From Cudoniella acicularis (Eukaryota > Ascomycota > Leotiomycetes > Helotiales > Helotiaceae): 64,000 bases of DNA. Shown piece after piece: positions 35,787 to 47,911 of the stretch. Each line of letters opens with the position of its first letter. Positions within the stretch are counted from its first letter, which is position 1. Under the pieces are notes generated by a model, which was not told the origin of the DNA, searched no databases, and saw only the letters and a program-made list of their open reading frames with translations. The stretch is from contig JAAMPI010000114.1 in NCBI GenBank assembly GCA_013054445.1, positions 1 through 64,000 on the forward strand, read 5' to 3'. The position numbers were made by a program, and so were the translations under genes.

Positions 35787-37184
35787 TCAAGCCAGCACGT
35801 CGTAAGTAAGACAATTATCTTCTATTTTCTTCACCGCACCTCCATTCCAGCTTATTCTCGTCACCCTCCTTCCTCGCCCCTTAGGAATCTTAGAAATCAA
35901 CTCCCTCGAATCCTTCAAACCCCACCCACCACCAACGACAATACTTAAAGAAAAAAAAACATACCAAGGATTAATCCCATTCATCTCACTAACACTCGCC
36001 TTATTATACGCAAAATAAGCCGCCAAACCAATACACCCCAAAAACTGCCACAACACAAAATAAGCCGGCACAACCCACGCCAGCAACGTAATAGCCCTAT
36101 ACTCCACCCCACCCAAATGCTCTCTCTCCGCCCTACTCAGCCCATAAAACTGCGCATTTCTCCCCGTCGTATGTCTCGTCAAATACCTTGGATACTGTAG
36201 AGAATCTAAATCTTCCACTTTGGCATTGTTGGTGGTGGAGTTGCCGTTGGATTGGGAAGAAGTCTTAGAGTAGTTGGTGCGCCCGCGAAGATGATGGTTG
36301 AGATATGGGGAGGGCCGGTAGGAGGTCGTGGAGTTGGGATGCGCGCCTACGCCGACGAAACTCAAGACATGAGGAACAGGAAGGAGCGCGCCATCCACTG
36401 GTCGCGGTGACGAGGGCATGATGGCGATGTTATCCGTTGATACGGGAAGAGGAGGGAGACTGTCTATACTGCCTCTTCTGTCGTGAACGCCTTCATCAGC
36501 AACAACGCCATCGATGGTCCTTACCGCCGCTTTCTCTTCCTCCCCACGATGCGGCGCCTGCTCATCAGGCGCTACATCGCCTTCTAAAGCTTGCTCTGTC
36601 GTTGGGTCCCGTGGTCCAGAATGCCGGCTTTCAAATTCATGTCGATCGACTGGTTCTTCCACTTTCCCACTGTTTTCCTGCAACCTCTGTGCCACAGAAA
36701 CGTCCCTCTCCCTCATCTCCCTCACACTCGCCAAACTCCCAGTAAAACTCATACTCCTCCTCCTACTCCTCGCCACTTTCTGCGCCCTCACCACGCTCTT
36801 AAACCTCTTCTCGAAAACCCTCTTCCTCGTCAACACCGTACCCACACTCACGAAAATCGCACTCCCAATGACGATTAAAAACCACAAGATGACTTGCTGA
36901 AACGTAGTCATCAGACTCAAATTGACTGTGTTGAGACCTGCTTCCGTCATCGCTGAGACGACGAGGAAAAGCGAGTCCGTGTACGAGATGGAGAATTGGG
37001 GGTCTGAGGCGCCCCAGAAGATGAGTGAGGTGACCATGCAGGTGGAGAGGAAGTAGAAGTAGTGCACTGTGATGAAGTTGAGGGGTGGGAGGAATGAGAG
37101 GAGCGTTTTGACGGTTGAGTGAGTGCTGAATGCTTCCCATGCTTCCTCTGCTTTCGCCTTGATATCGCTGATGCGTCGTTCCAT
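35787..37184 (-). CDS. Trk-type potassium transporter, truncated
   Basis: A single open frame of 465 aa begins like fungal Trk1/2 proteins. Helix FITVHYFYFLSTCMVTSLIF precedes the first pore loop YTDSLFLVVSAMTEAGLNTV and helix VILWFLIVIGSAIFVSVG, followed by a long hydrophilic loop (about residues 120-345). Next come YPRYLTRHTTGRNAQFYGLS, EYRAITLLAWVVPAYFVLWQF and NGINPW. In intact relatives, NGINPW leads to the second pore loop and three more repeats, making 700-900 aa. Here the sequence turns after a run of nine T's into GGGWGLKDSREL and an unrelated basic tail. Three of four pore loops are missing, and I found no remaining exons downstream. It may be a pseudogene or a half-size protein. 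Confidence 0.8.
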   Translation of the reverse strand: MERRISDIKAKAEEAWEAFSTHSTVKTLLSFLPPLNFITVHYFYFLSTCMVTSLIFWGASDPQFSISYTDSLFLVVSAMTEAGLNTVNLSLMTTFQQVILWFLIVIGSAIFVSVGTVLTRKRVFEKRFKSVVRAQKVARSRRRSMSFTGSLASVREMRERDVSVAQRLQENSGKVEEPVDRHEFESRHSGPRDPTTEQALEGDVAPDEQAPHRGEEEKAAVRTIDGVVADEGVHDRRGSIDSLPPLPVSTDNIAIMPSSPRPVDGALLPVPHVLSFVGVGAHPNSTTSYRPSPYLNHHLRGRTNYSKTSSQSNGNSTTNNAKVEDLDSLQYPRYLTRHTTGRNAQFYGLSRAEREHLGGVEYRAITLLAWVVPAYFVLWQFLGCIGLAAYFAYNKASVSEMNGINPWYVFFSLSIVVGGGWGLKDSRELISKIPKGRGRRVTRISWNGGAVKKIEDNCLTYDVLA

Positions 37185-38421
37185 TTTTTCCTTCTTTCCT
37201 TCAGGTGGAAAATTTAACCGTGAAGCTTTCTATGTTGCTGTTGTAATTGCTGTAAAATATCGCGAGATATCCAAAATTTCGGTTGCGTCTGTGTGAGATT
37301 CCAAAATTAAGGTGTAACTGCAATACTAAGGTTAGGTCAACTCGTGATGAAGAAAAAAAAGATAACGACCTGTCGTGTCAACGCGTGCAAGCTTGGCGCG
37401 ACTGATTGACTAGCTACAAGCTCACGGTTCGGCCCGAGGATTCCCCTCTAAAGAGAGAGTCCAAGCCCCTGCATCAAAGCATCTCGAGAAGGTCTTGGTT
37501 GTCTGAAAGCACATTTCTATTCATCTCATCTCATCTTGAAGTCGCGTGTAGGCGGGTAGTTTCGGTTGTTCCCAAAACGTACTGATCTTACGATGCGAGA
37601 ATCTAGACGAGTGACCTTTGTTCGAATTGGCCAGTGAGCCTGAGCCGAAGCCTCAGTGGCTGAGGCGCTTCTTTTACGAGCCGCACCACCTGTTAATCTC
37701 TTCATGTTTCAGACTCCACCATAGGAATGCACGGAAGTACGAAATCACAAGCGGCAGTGATGGTCTCGTACGGTTTGTTTGAACAGCCTACATGCTCTCG
37801 ATTCTTCTCTTCTGGCTATCTAGCTTTTGCATCTCTCATGATACATCTGTTCCCATATAAACATCATCGAACATGGTAGTCATCTCCTGACCGTCCATTC
37901 CAATCCTCATAGATAAAACACCCCTTAAATGCTTTCCTGACATCCTCCAAGTATAACACTAAAAAATAATGAGGGTTATAAATATAAACCCTCCAAAACC
38001 CCAACGCCTGCTGTATACCGTCCCGGATCCATCCGGGACACAGCAATATCCACCCAGCCCTCTGTTCCTGACAAATAAAATTATGATGGCTCCTGAACGC
38101 CTTGACAAAGTAAATCCCCATGTGATGCTGCCGCATAATGCATTGTACAGGCCCGTAAATACAGGCGAATATTTATTTTCGTATGTGTCTTGGTAACGAA
38201 AGGGTATTAGAAGTGAATGATTGAATTCTTCGTGTGAAAGCGTGTTTGTGATGCGTGTATCGTTACCTCACCGCGAATGTGACACTGAACTTGGCTCGCC
38301 TCGGCGCTTCTGGTCGCTGGATAGCGTTACCATGATAGCCGCTCGGAGGTGATCGACTAGTCCGGCTCGACGTTTCGCATGGGTTGTGATGTTAAGAGAA
38401 AAAAATCATCGTTGGAATCTT
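37185..38421. other. Intergenic, no gene seen
   Basis: Upstream region of the Trk-like gene and 3' side of the Png1 gene. No supported coding region. Confidence 0.5.
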
Positions 38422-39881
38422 TCAGTGTCCACGGTGTGAAGGATCTCTGGGAGGTATGTACCGTTGGCCATGCTCTCCTCTGGCATTGACCCATTCTTGA
38501 GCGCCGCTTTGTCGACCAGCAGGCTGCTCTGCAGGCAGCTTTTGGTCTTCCGGTGGTGTTCGAGGGCGGTGAGCCATCGTCATTGGTTCACCAGGTCGGA
38601 GATTGGATACAACAGACTGGGTAATCGAAGCAACGACATATCCTCGAAGTTCTTTGTCTTCTCTGCTGTCCTCCTTCTCCAATCGAAATCGTTCGTCCTT
38701 CAGCATGTTCGCCCGTCGTAGATTGCGAATTTCGTTTTGGACATAAAGCATCACTTCCTCTGGACATCGGCTGCGCTCCAGAGCTTGCTCGGATTTGCGA
38801 ACATATCGACGAGTGACATCTGTCGCACCATCTATTGAGAATGCAATGCAGTATGACATCTTCTTTCCCCATCCATCGGCGTATAGCCTTGGGTTGTCCC
38901 ACGCCTCTTCGCAGACATCGACATGGATCCATCGTTTTTGCATCTCCGAATAAACCTCAGTCCAGACATGATCTTCGGCATTCCAGACCCATCTCACTCG
39001 TCCTCCAACAGCACGACACAGCATGCTGAAAACATTTGCCCACTCACCACATCGTCCTTTCCGTGTTTGAAGTAAGCGCCAGACATCGCCGTATCGTGGA
39101 AATCTCTCATAAGCTCCACAGTTGCCAGCAGAACATCGGTATAGTTCAGTTCGTAAAGCACCATAGGCGGTCTCGTCGGGCGTAGGTGGTGTCATCCCTT
39201 CCGCGATTGTCGGGGACAAACATACTGAGCATGGTGGATTGTTGACCCAGGAGAAGAATCGCTTGAACCATCTGACTCAAAGTTAGAATCTACTTACAAT
39301 TCATTCATGGATTTGACAACATACCTTAGTAATGCGCGGATGACACAGTCTTGATAACCCCATTCCGGTTGTCGCCCATCTCCCATACTCTCTGCTTGTG
39401 CTTGGAGCACTTGGCTCTCTTCTTCAGCCTCGCTATATATTCTATCCAACGGAATAACCTGTAAGGCTTCGTCTAATAATCCGGGGTTCTCATATTTCGT
39501 CGGGGTCAATGATAATGATATTAACAGGTTTCGGAACTTTTGTGATTGCGCATCGGCTGGTGGTGAAGGGATTTTTGGTAGGTTTCGTAATGACGCATAG
39601 GAAGGAGGAGTTGCGCCCATAGAAGGCCCTTGGCCACTCGAGGTAGATGGTCGGTAGCCTGGTGATTGTGGTGGATGTAAAGAGGAAGATGCCGAAGCTC
39701 TAAGGTTGTTGGAAGAAGCTCGTTCTCGTGGTGACGGAGAGGCCGTCCGTGATCGCGATCGGTCGAGCTCGTTCAGTCGTTTCGTCCTTAATAATCCTTC
39801 GAATTGTACCGTCAATCCCTTCGCCCATTGCTCATCGTAGTCTCCGTTCTGCGAAGACCCGCGGCCGTTCGGGTCCGCCAT
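38422..39881 (-). CDS. png1: Peptide N-glycanase Png1 (transglutaminase superfamily)
   Basis: Exons 39881-39325 and 39271-38422 (53-bp intron) give 468 aa. A Ser/Pro-rich N-terminus (about 1-120) precedes the zinc-binding part (NPPCSVC and [14 protein letters not shown]) and the catalytic core. The Cys in [14 protein letters not shown], the His in AEDHVWTEV and the Asp in WIHVDVCE form a complete triad. Png1 removes N-glycans from misfolded glycoproteins exported from the ER, in the cytosol. I start at MADPNGRGS because the frame upstream (to 39923) has no ATG. A short C-terminal Pro/Gln-rich tail is present. No defect seen. Confidence 0.92.
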
Positions 39882-42800
39882 ATCGTCGTACTCGAGGAAG
39901 ATGTCGAGGGTTTCAAAGGACACTTCCGCTCCCCAATTCTCGCACCAGTCTTCGTCGAAATGTATCTGTCCTATACTGAAAGTCGGTTTGGTGGTTTACT
40001 CCGGACGGAGCGCCTGAATTGCAAGATGTGGACACGAGAGAGTTGTTGAAAGAGTGTAAGGTGCCTCAGCGTGCACAGCCCAGCCAGTCGTCGCAATCGC
40101 CACGTTCGCTTAGTTCTTTAGGCTAGTCGCAGCACCAGAATAGATCCTCGTGGCTGAAGGGAGAGGGGAAGTCGCAGCAATTAATCCTCGGCCACAGTCA
40201 GTTATTGTCGTCGTCGAAAAGCGCAACGAGATGCAGCGATAGCGACGGTGAGGTCGATGAAGAGGAGGTTGCGGATGCAATGTGTGTGATATTGGGTTCG
40301 GTCGAGATTAGAGGAGCCTGGTGCGTCGTGGCTGCTGTGTAAGAGGGCGGACGGCGATGAGCAGTGGGTGTACGCGTGGTGTGCGAAAGCTCAGGTCACC
40401 CAGGTGCCAGCAGGCGGAAGTGTGTTTGGCTGTGAGTTCCTGTGAGCGCGGCCTGTGATTGGCCGGGCGTGGGCTCCTCAGATTTTCTGCGTGCGGTTGG
40501 CGTGGACGCCCTGCGAGAGCTGACGACGACTCCCCTCGCTAAGCTGGTGACTGCCTCAGGAGACGACTGAATGGGTACAAGATGGACCAAGAGGGACCCC
40601 TAAATAACTTTGATAGGTCTGATGTCGACTCAAGACCCTCCTTTTCCTGACTAAGGCCCAGCAGTCTTTGCTCGATGGCGAACAGTGGATGCTGTGGTGG
40701 GGGGGATTGCAATTCGGAGAGGTTCCCGAAGTCGATGACCGATTGTGTCGCGGCGAAAGGCTGGGGTTGATGAAGCCGATGAAAACTTTCAATAAGGGTG
40801 GACGGACAAATACTCGGGTTGACTTTGACTTTTGCTGAAGTCTGCAAATCAACCGTTTGTTGGTGACTTGGCAGGCTTAACAGAGCTGCAATAAAGGCAA
40901 GCTTCAAGCTTCAGGAGGCGACTGCTTCACAACCGTATTGCCAATTCAATATCACGTGACCACAACCCCTGACAGCTCTGGGCCGCAGTGGCCAAGTTGG
41001 GGAATGCGGATGGCGATGGCGACGAGAGAAGCTCAGATTTGCGACAACAAGCGTTTGAGGCGCACAACGAGCCGCACTGCACGAGATGTTTGGCCCAGGA
41101 GATGCTGACGACCGGACTGCTTTGATCATCCGGAATTCACGAGAGCCGTGAAGACTTAAAGCAATGCGCCCAGCCATGACAGTTCCGGAATCTCCATCTT
41201 TTCGACCTCATCTCTTCCCCGTGGCCTCATTCTTGATCTTCGCCCCCTCACTAGGTAACACGCAAGCAAAGACAGAACGGCGTGTCTTGCCTGCTTACGC
41301 TGAATCAGTTAGCTACTGGTTCCGGTGTTGCGTTCCAGTGTTCCATCCTCCATTCCTCGTGTACCCAGAACTTTGCCTCTCGGTGTACGTTGCGCCTACC
41401 CGACTCGTAGTACAAGCGTTGGAGAACACACGACTCCCTTACGCGCACTTCTCACATTCGCCCGCCGTGAGACCTCAATTGTGTTCGTCGTATTCAATTC
41501 AGAAAAGACACTCGACGACGCCGCCGCCAAGACCGCGAGTGAATTTACCCTTGCCGCCGCGTAGGGTTAGGAATGCGGGAATAGGAGAGACCTTCAAGAA
41601 AACTCAAATACAGTGCATCCAAGGTGACATGCATCCGCCATAACTCTCCTGTATAGTAATATGTAAATTGTTTTAACAGACGAGCGCCGATGCTGCCCCG
41701 TTCGTCTCCAAGAATTCGCATCCAGGACCTGCGTAGAGTACGGGTCGGTCATCGAGTTGCAGACACCGCCTGGCCAGTGTTGAATTCGCGAATGGATCAG
41801 AGGCCGCGTAGTTAGATGTCTTGGCATTCTCATTGGGGTAAAAGAACTAAAAACGCACGCGCGTCTGTCACTGGTGGGCCTCTTCCTCCTCGGCCCCCTG
41901 ACCCCTCCTCAAATCAAGCGAAAACCATCAGCAAAAGACCCGACGACCGACATCAAACATGCAACTCAAAGCTTGAATCTTCCATCTTGGCAGTACCACA
42001 TGTAGCAATCCCAATCCAGCATTCAAAGCACTGCACTCTATCGGGAACACCACCACCATACAGCACCTGTACGTACATGGACTTTGCATTTTCACAAACA
42101 CATCTATCCATTTGTACCGAGTCGCTTGGTGTTTGGTAATGGCAGCGGCAGCGGCAGCAATGCCCTGAGCATCACTTCAGGTAACAGGTTTGGTTTGCCT
42201 AAATAAAGATTGGCCGTACGTTTGTTTCCGCTTGGCTGTTTCCATTCCCCTACTTGCCGTTTGCTGCAGCGCAAAAGGGGCACACAATGCAACATGCCAA
42301 CGTCCAATAAACCCCATCCTATTTTCTCATTGGCTCAATTTGCTCCATTTTTGCCTTTTAGTTATTGCGTGCATCTGCAGATATACTTACTTTATTTTAT
42401 TCTTCCTCGCTTCAATTCAACAAACTTCCTTTCCCCCTCTTCATCCACCCCTAGGCTTCCATATTCCGTCCATGAACAAACTATCTACCGCGCATTCCAA
42501 AAATCAAAAACCGCTCTTTAAATTGCCGCACCGCCCCTCCTTTTCTCCGCCATATAAGATTATCTACCTCCGCACACACACACACATACATCATCAGTGC
42601 GCACACACGCCCACGCATCATGAAAATCCATTCCCATTACCCATACCCAACAAACATGCCAAGCAAAAAAACCCATTTAGGCTTTCGTTTCCGAACCCAC
42701 ACAGTGTGGGGCTCACGTGCTCGCAATAATAATCCACTTTCCAACTCGAGAGATGTTCTTCCGAGAGGTATCCATATTTTCGTATGTGAGGATCTGAGAC

Positions 42801-44351
42801 ACGTTTACGGTACTGGGGCGCTTAGCAAGGCGAAGTAAAGCTCGGACGCTCACGTGGCAGGTATCATGAAATGTGACATCGGTGGAATGTTGCTCCTTTA
42901 AAGTGGTTTAGCAACCCACAGTATAATACAATATACGGTCTGTAGTTCATCGATGTCATAATAGAACTTTAAATTTTGAGAATCCTTCAATCCACCACAG
43001 CCCCATAATATCGCACCACACTCTCCACTAAAATCTCCCACTTTTCGTGATCAAATTCGCAAAACCAGCACATTACTAATGCCCATTCCTTTTGGTATGG
43101 TACCGGTAGTTCGGATACGGCGGTATTCGGCCTCGGGTTATTGAGTACCTAGGTAAGAGTTGTTGAAAAGCCAATGAATGTCTGGCGCGCGAAACGCGCA
43201 AGTGAGATAGATATTGTAGTGAGAGTGTACGAGCTCTTTTCTTCTCTTTCAAATATAACACATGTCAACACATTTTGATTTTAAAATATAACACAGCTTG
43301 CAACGCCAGTGCGACACTTGTATATTATTAAATACTTGTACTAGTAGTATTAGCCATGACTTGAATTTTCGTGTGTTTAAATATAGTCCGAATTCCGAAA
43401 TCCAGTAACAGCAGCACGACAAATTTCACTTACTCTTGGCTTCTTATATAGCAAGGTTTATCTCTTTCCTATATATATACATCCAAGTCTGAAAAATGAT
43501 GTACATTAATTGCCCGCCAGTTCGTTCATTCATTCACTCATCTCTATAAATTGCACAAACAATCATTTACTTAATTTCGCAATTAGGAACTTTTGCAAGC
43601 AATCCACGCACCTTTTCAATATTTTATTCTCATCTTCATTTCTCTACTTCTACAGCCTACAATATAGAGTAAGTCTTCGATTTCAACCCAACCCAACTCA
43701 ACTAGGCACTAACCTAACCACCACCTCACCCGATTCCTATCAGCTTCATTCTCCATTCCTCCATCAATCTCACCGATTTTTACCTCGCAATCAAATCATC
43801 TATTAAAACTCAATAAAAACGTAAACACAAAACCACACACAACTATATAGCTCTTCCCATCCCAATCACCCCCCACTTCTTCCCCTAACTAGGAACTAAG
43901 TAGTTCTCATCCATCCATCCATCCCATTACACTATCCCCAACGGTGACTAAGCTCTAAGCCAATACAGTAGGCTACTACTCTCACCGAGCCGCGAGTTCG
44001 CGACTACAGTTCGTGATATTACCAATGTATAGATAGCAAAGAGGTATGGATGTGCATGGTATAGTTGCTCGCCAGGATTCTTCTACAAATTTACTTCGTA
44101 GAGTTACTGTCTTTGTAGGGAGAGATGCAAGTTTCATTTAATGACCCTGTAATTCCAACAGAACGGGATTTTTTTGGTTTGATCGAGTCAGTCAGCACTA
44201 TTACCCAACCATCCATTCATCCTCGCAATGCTATGCGAAATTTTGAAAAGTTCCAGTGTAGGTAGGTATCCTCACAAACGCCATGCCATGCAGTGCGTTA
44301 CCAGCTCAAAACAAACCAAAATAAATATCTCATAACCACGCAGAACGATTC
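39882..44351. other. Long region without a supported gene
   Basis: About 4.5 kb of spacer between the Png1 and Utp4 genes. It has pyrimidine-rich stretches, a CA microsatellite near 42575-42592 and several frames of 60-180 codons (for example 41164-41643 and 42190-42729 plus) with no domain, overlapping partners or splice logic. It may contain long 5' leaders or a non-coding transcript. Confidence 0.4.
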
Positions 44352-47178
44352 TCAAAAAATAGAATCAACACCACTATTCCCCCACTCCTGATCCCCATAA
44401 TACCTCGGCGGCAAATCGGCCTCCCAAATCGGCCTCTCAACAATAGCAACTTCGGGCCCCGTTTCCCCATCCTTCCCAATGACCACCATCCCCAATATCG
44501 GTCTATACTTAAACGTGTGCCAAAAATGCGGTTTTCCATCATCTTGTTCAGCTATTTGTTTACTGTTTTCCCTTCTCAACCTTTCAAGAGCAGTGGATTT
44601 CTCGTCGTCGTCGTCTTCATCGGCGTCGATATCCATCGTTGAATAAGGGTCTGCGATGAGATCGTGCTCTGTTTCCACTTCTTCGTGGATGTAATTTTGC
44701 ATTTTGCGCGAGATACCGGTTCCGAGTTGTTGGTCCGGGATGGCGGATCCAGCACCTGTAGAGGGTTCTTTCCCGCCTCTACGCTTGCGTTTTCGGCCGA
44801 GTGTCTTGGCCTCCTCGACAGTTCCGTTGATACCATTTATTTGTTCGGCTTGTGGAGGTGGGAAGTCCCGTGAGAGGTCAAACATCCACAGCCAGCTAGC
44901 ACTCCATACCCAGACCCTCTCTCTGGAGGAGCTGACGTCCCAGATGCAGCCTTTAGCTTGATCCCGGCTTATTCTGAACTCCTCGGGAAAGAGCTTGGTA
45001 GGATTACGCCTCGACCATGCACTCAAGCCTCCTTTGAGAACCTCGAATTCAAAGACATCAGAAGTAGCGGTGACGACTAAGAGGCGATCCTCACCGGCGA
45101 CTATTTCATGCGAGACCGGCCGAGGATTGTTCCTCGTGGCAGGTGGTGCTGTGCCGTTTGTCAACAGCTTCTGCGTTGCTTTCGTGGCCGGCCTGAAGGA
45201 CAATATGACTGGCGTAGAAGGAAGTTTTGGGATTGAGGAGGCAGCAGGATTGCGTGTCCATTGCTGTCCATAGACGAGTCTAGCTTTGGTTTCTTCTTCG
45301 CTATCAGAGAAAGAATCCGAGTCTGAGGATTCTGACGATGACGCGGCATCTTCATCAAGATCTGAGTCGGTCCGGTTGAGGTCTTCGTCTCCAGCCAGAA
45401 CAAATGTGTCAATGTAGCCAGCCAGGTCGCTGACAGCCAAAGTTCTGCTATCAGATGAAAAAGTAATTTGGGTGACAGTTCTGTCGTAGTTGCCAAGGCC
45501 GCCCAAAAGTATGAATTTCTCAATTCGACGATCGATGCGATCTAGTTTTGAAAGAAGTGGGTGGATGGTGATTACTGATGACGCGGATGAGTTGCCTAAG
45601 GTGGTAATTCTTGCCACCACAAGGCGGCTGTCGGGACGAACGGCGCAGAGCCATTTACTATCCGGTGAGAACTGAACGAGTCGTGCTCCGGAAGACAATG
45701 AAGACGGGCAGGTGACTTTTGATATTCGTAAGCCATCCCCATCCTCTAGCATTCTCGTTCGCAACTGGAAGATCTTGATATCCGAAGTGGTAGACACAGC
45801 AAGAATGCTACCATTGGCGCTGAGAGAGGCAGAAGTAATGTTTGCCTCTCCTTTGATTAAAATCTTGGCAACTAATTTGCGATTTCGTGCTGCTGGTTCT
45901 TCATCGATGTCCTCCGATTCGGGAAGGGGGTCTGACGGTTTGGCAAGTCTCCATATGTGAACTTCTCTTTCCCACCAACTCATCAATAATCGTTTCCTCC
46001 ATGCACTTTGGGTGACGCCTTCTTGAGGGAGAAATGGCAGCGCTCGTTGGTTTTCGAACCCAAATTGTTTAAGCGGCATGACAGTGGGGGATGCATCGGG
46101 ACCTTTTTGGAATCAGATTTTACTCGAACATGTCAGAGAAAGATCACTTACCTCCAGAGACCACAACGCTCATTCCTTTGCCCTCAAAACTTGCCATGAT
46201 TTTCACATCATGATTATGGTACCTTTTATGCGACACCTCCGCCCACCTTGGTCTTCCTTTGCCAATTTGCTTGTACGCAACAGTACGTCTGTCCATTCCG
46301 CCGCTGATGATTGTTGTGCCATCGAAGCTTGTAGCAAGACTCAAAACATCCTGCCTATGGCCCTTGACTCGTTGCATGAAAGTGTATGTCTTCCCATCCC
46401 AAATTCGTATTTCCCCAGTGGAGTCACCAGAAACGATCGTTCCATCCTTGAGTGTTTTCACAGACCAGACGATAATCTCCTTCGGCCCCCCTGCTGGTCC
46501 AATACCCAGCGTCATATTCCTTACCACGGACCCATTTCGAATATCATATATGCGAATTGTGCTGTCGGAGCACCCAGCGACGACAATGTTTCGATCCTGG
46601 AAGGTGACACTAATGATCTTGGCTTTCTTCGAAGAAGGTCTGATGAGAACCCGTTGCAATTGGAGATCATCGTCTTTCGTAGAGTATAGGACCAGAGCAC
46701 CATCTATACACCCCGCAATAAGATGTTGGCCTGACCATTGACCTGTTGATGCGGCTTTCGTCGAGTCTTTCGCCGGCAATAGAGGCGGCTGAGCAGCAAG
46801 ACACCATATCTCCCCATGGCTCCCGCTTGCTTGACGTAGGGGTCTTCCTTTTTCCAAATCCCATTCTGTAACAGTCGTGGTATATCCTATACTGAAAAGT
46901 CTTGATTTCCCAATTATCGTGCTCCCGTGTATATCCTCGTCCGGGTCTTGAGTCCACACCAGTCCGTCAATGCTTCGATCCAATCCTCCTCGAATTATCG
47001 TTTCCTGCAGCCACGATCCGTTCAGCGGATTCCATATTTCGATGTCTCCATTCGCTCTTCCTACAGCTAGCCTTGGAAGCGCAGTCTTTTGACCTTCGGC
47101 AATGTGAGAGTGGGAAAAAGCGAGCGCATTAATTGTCGAAGGAGGATAAGATACGAATCGACATCGGTGGATATCCAT
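44352..47178 (-). CDS. utp4: U3 snoRNP / SSU processome WD40 protein Utp4
   Basis: Two exons, 47178-46152 and 46102-44352, joined over a 49-bp intron, encode 925 aa. The start MDIHRCRFVSYPPSTINALAF, the repeated WD40 blades (GDIEIWNPLNGSW, STIRIYDIRNGSVV, GEIRIWDGKTYTF, EREVHIWRLAKPSD) and the join SGGPDASPTVMPLKQFG are typical of Utp4/cirhin. An acidic Ser-rich stretch (DLDEDAASSSESSDSDSFSD) and a basic region (GRKRKRRGGK) near the C-terminus fit a nucleolar protein. Utp4 belongs to the t-UTP subcomplex, which links rDNA transcription with early pre-18S processing. No defect seen. Confidence 0.93.
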
Positions 47179-47911
47179 GGCGGCGGTGAAGTCGACTTGG
47201 AGTCTCGAAATCTCGAAAATAAAAAAGTTCCTGGAAGTTTTGGAGATAAAAAAGTTCGCGATTAAGAAGTGGACCGTGCGCGGGCGGTGAGGAAGTTGAA
47301 GCTCCGGCTCAAATGAGAGTTCCCGAGCCCGACTCCCGATTTCCGACGTCGTTCCCCGCCCGTGCCGCCCCTCCTTTTTATTCTTCCTTTACTTTACAGA
47401 TTCATCATGGAGTTTGCACTCACGTCAGTCGGAATTGAGATGATGATGGCATAGTTATCTTGCATGTTTCACATATTACTCGAATGTGCTATCAGAAGAA
47501 GCTGCTTGAGGGCTTTACTGCGAACAGTGTCGATCTTGGAGACTTCGTCATGCGCTGCTCATTCTGGGAATAACCTCCAAGAAAGGATCTTTTCGGAGCC
47601 GGCAATTCCTTCAACTTGACGGCGAATGAAGTGTGCAAATTTCCCAATCGGGCAGCTTTGATGCCATGTGCAAATTTACTATTTACGAATTCAACGTGCA
47701 GCCGCCGAGAACGGACGCCCTGGGCAGGCAGCGGCGCAGTGCAGGTCAGATCAAACTAGTATAAGCTTTCTTTCTTCCAAGCTTTTCAATCCAACTCATT
47801 CCTAAATTATGGCATTCTTCTTCTCAGGCTTTTATATCTGAAACTCTCTCACCACTTCCTCTCGGAGACTTTTTCACAATCTAGATCGTTAGATTGAGAA
47901 CTTAGGATATT
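47179..47911. promoter_or_regulatory. Divergent promoter region
   Basis: 733 bp separate the divergent ATGs of the Utp4 gene and the dehydrogenase. It is a GC-moderate region with CT-rich stretches near 47380-47400 and 47765-47900 that fit fungal core promoters. No specific factor site is claimed. Confidence 0.4.

Noticed and set aside
41164..41643. 159-codon plus-strand frame between Png1 and Utp4
   Set aside because: Composition looks random, no domain and no conserved start context.
44352..47178. Plus-strand frames of 60-200 codons across the Utp4 gene
   Set aside because: Antisense shadows of a clear WD40 coding sequence.
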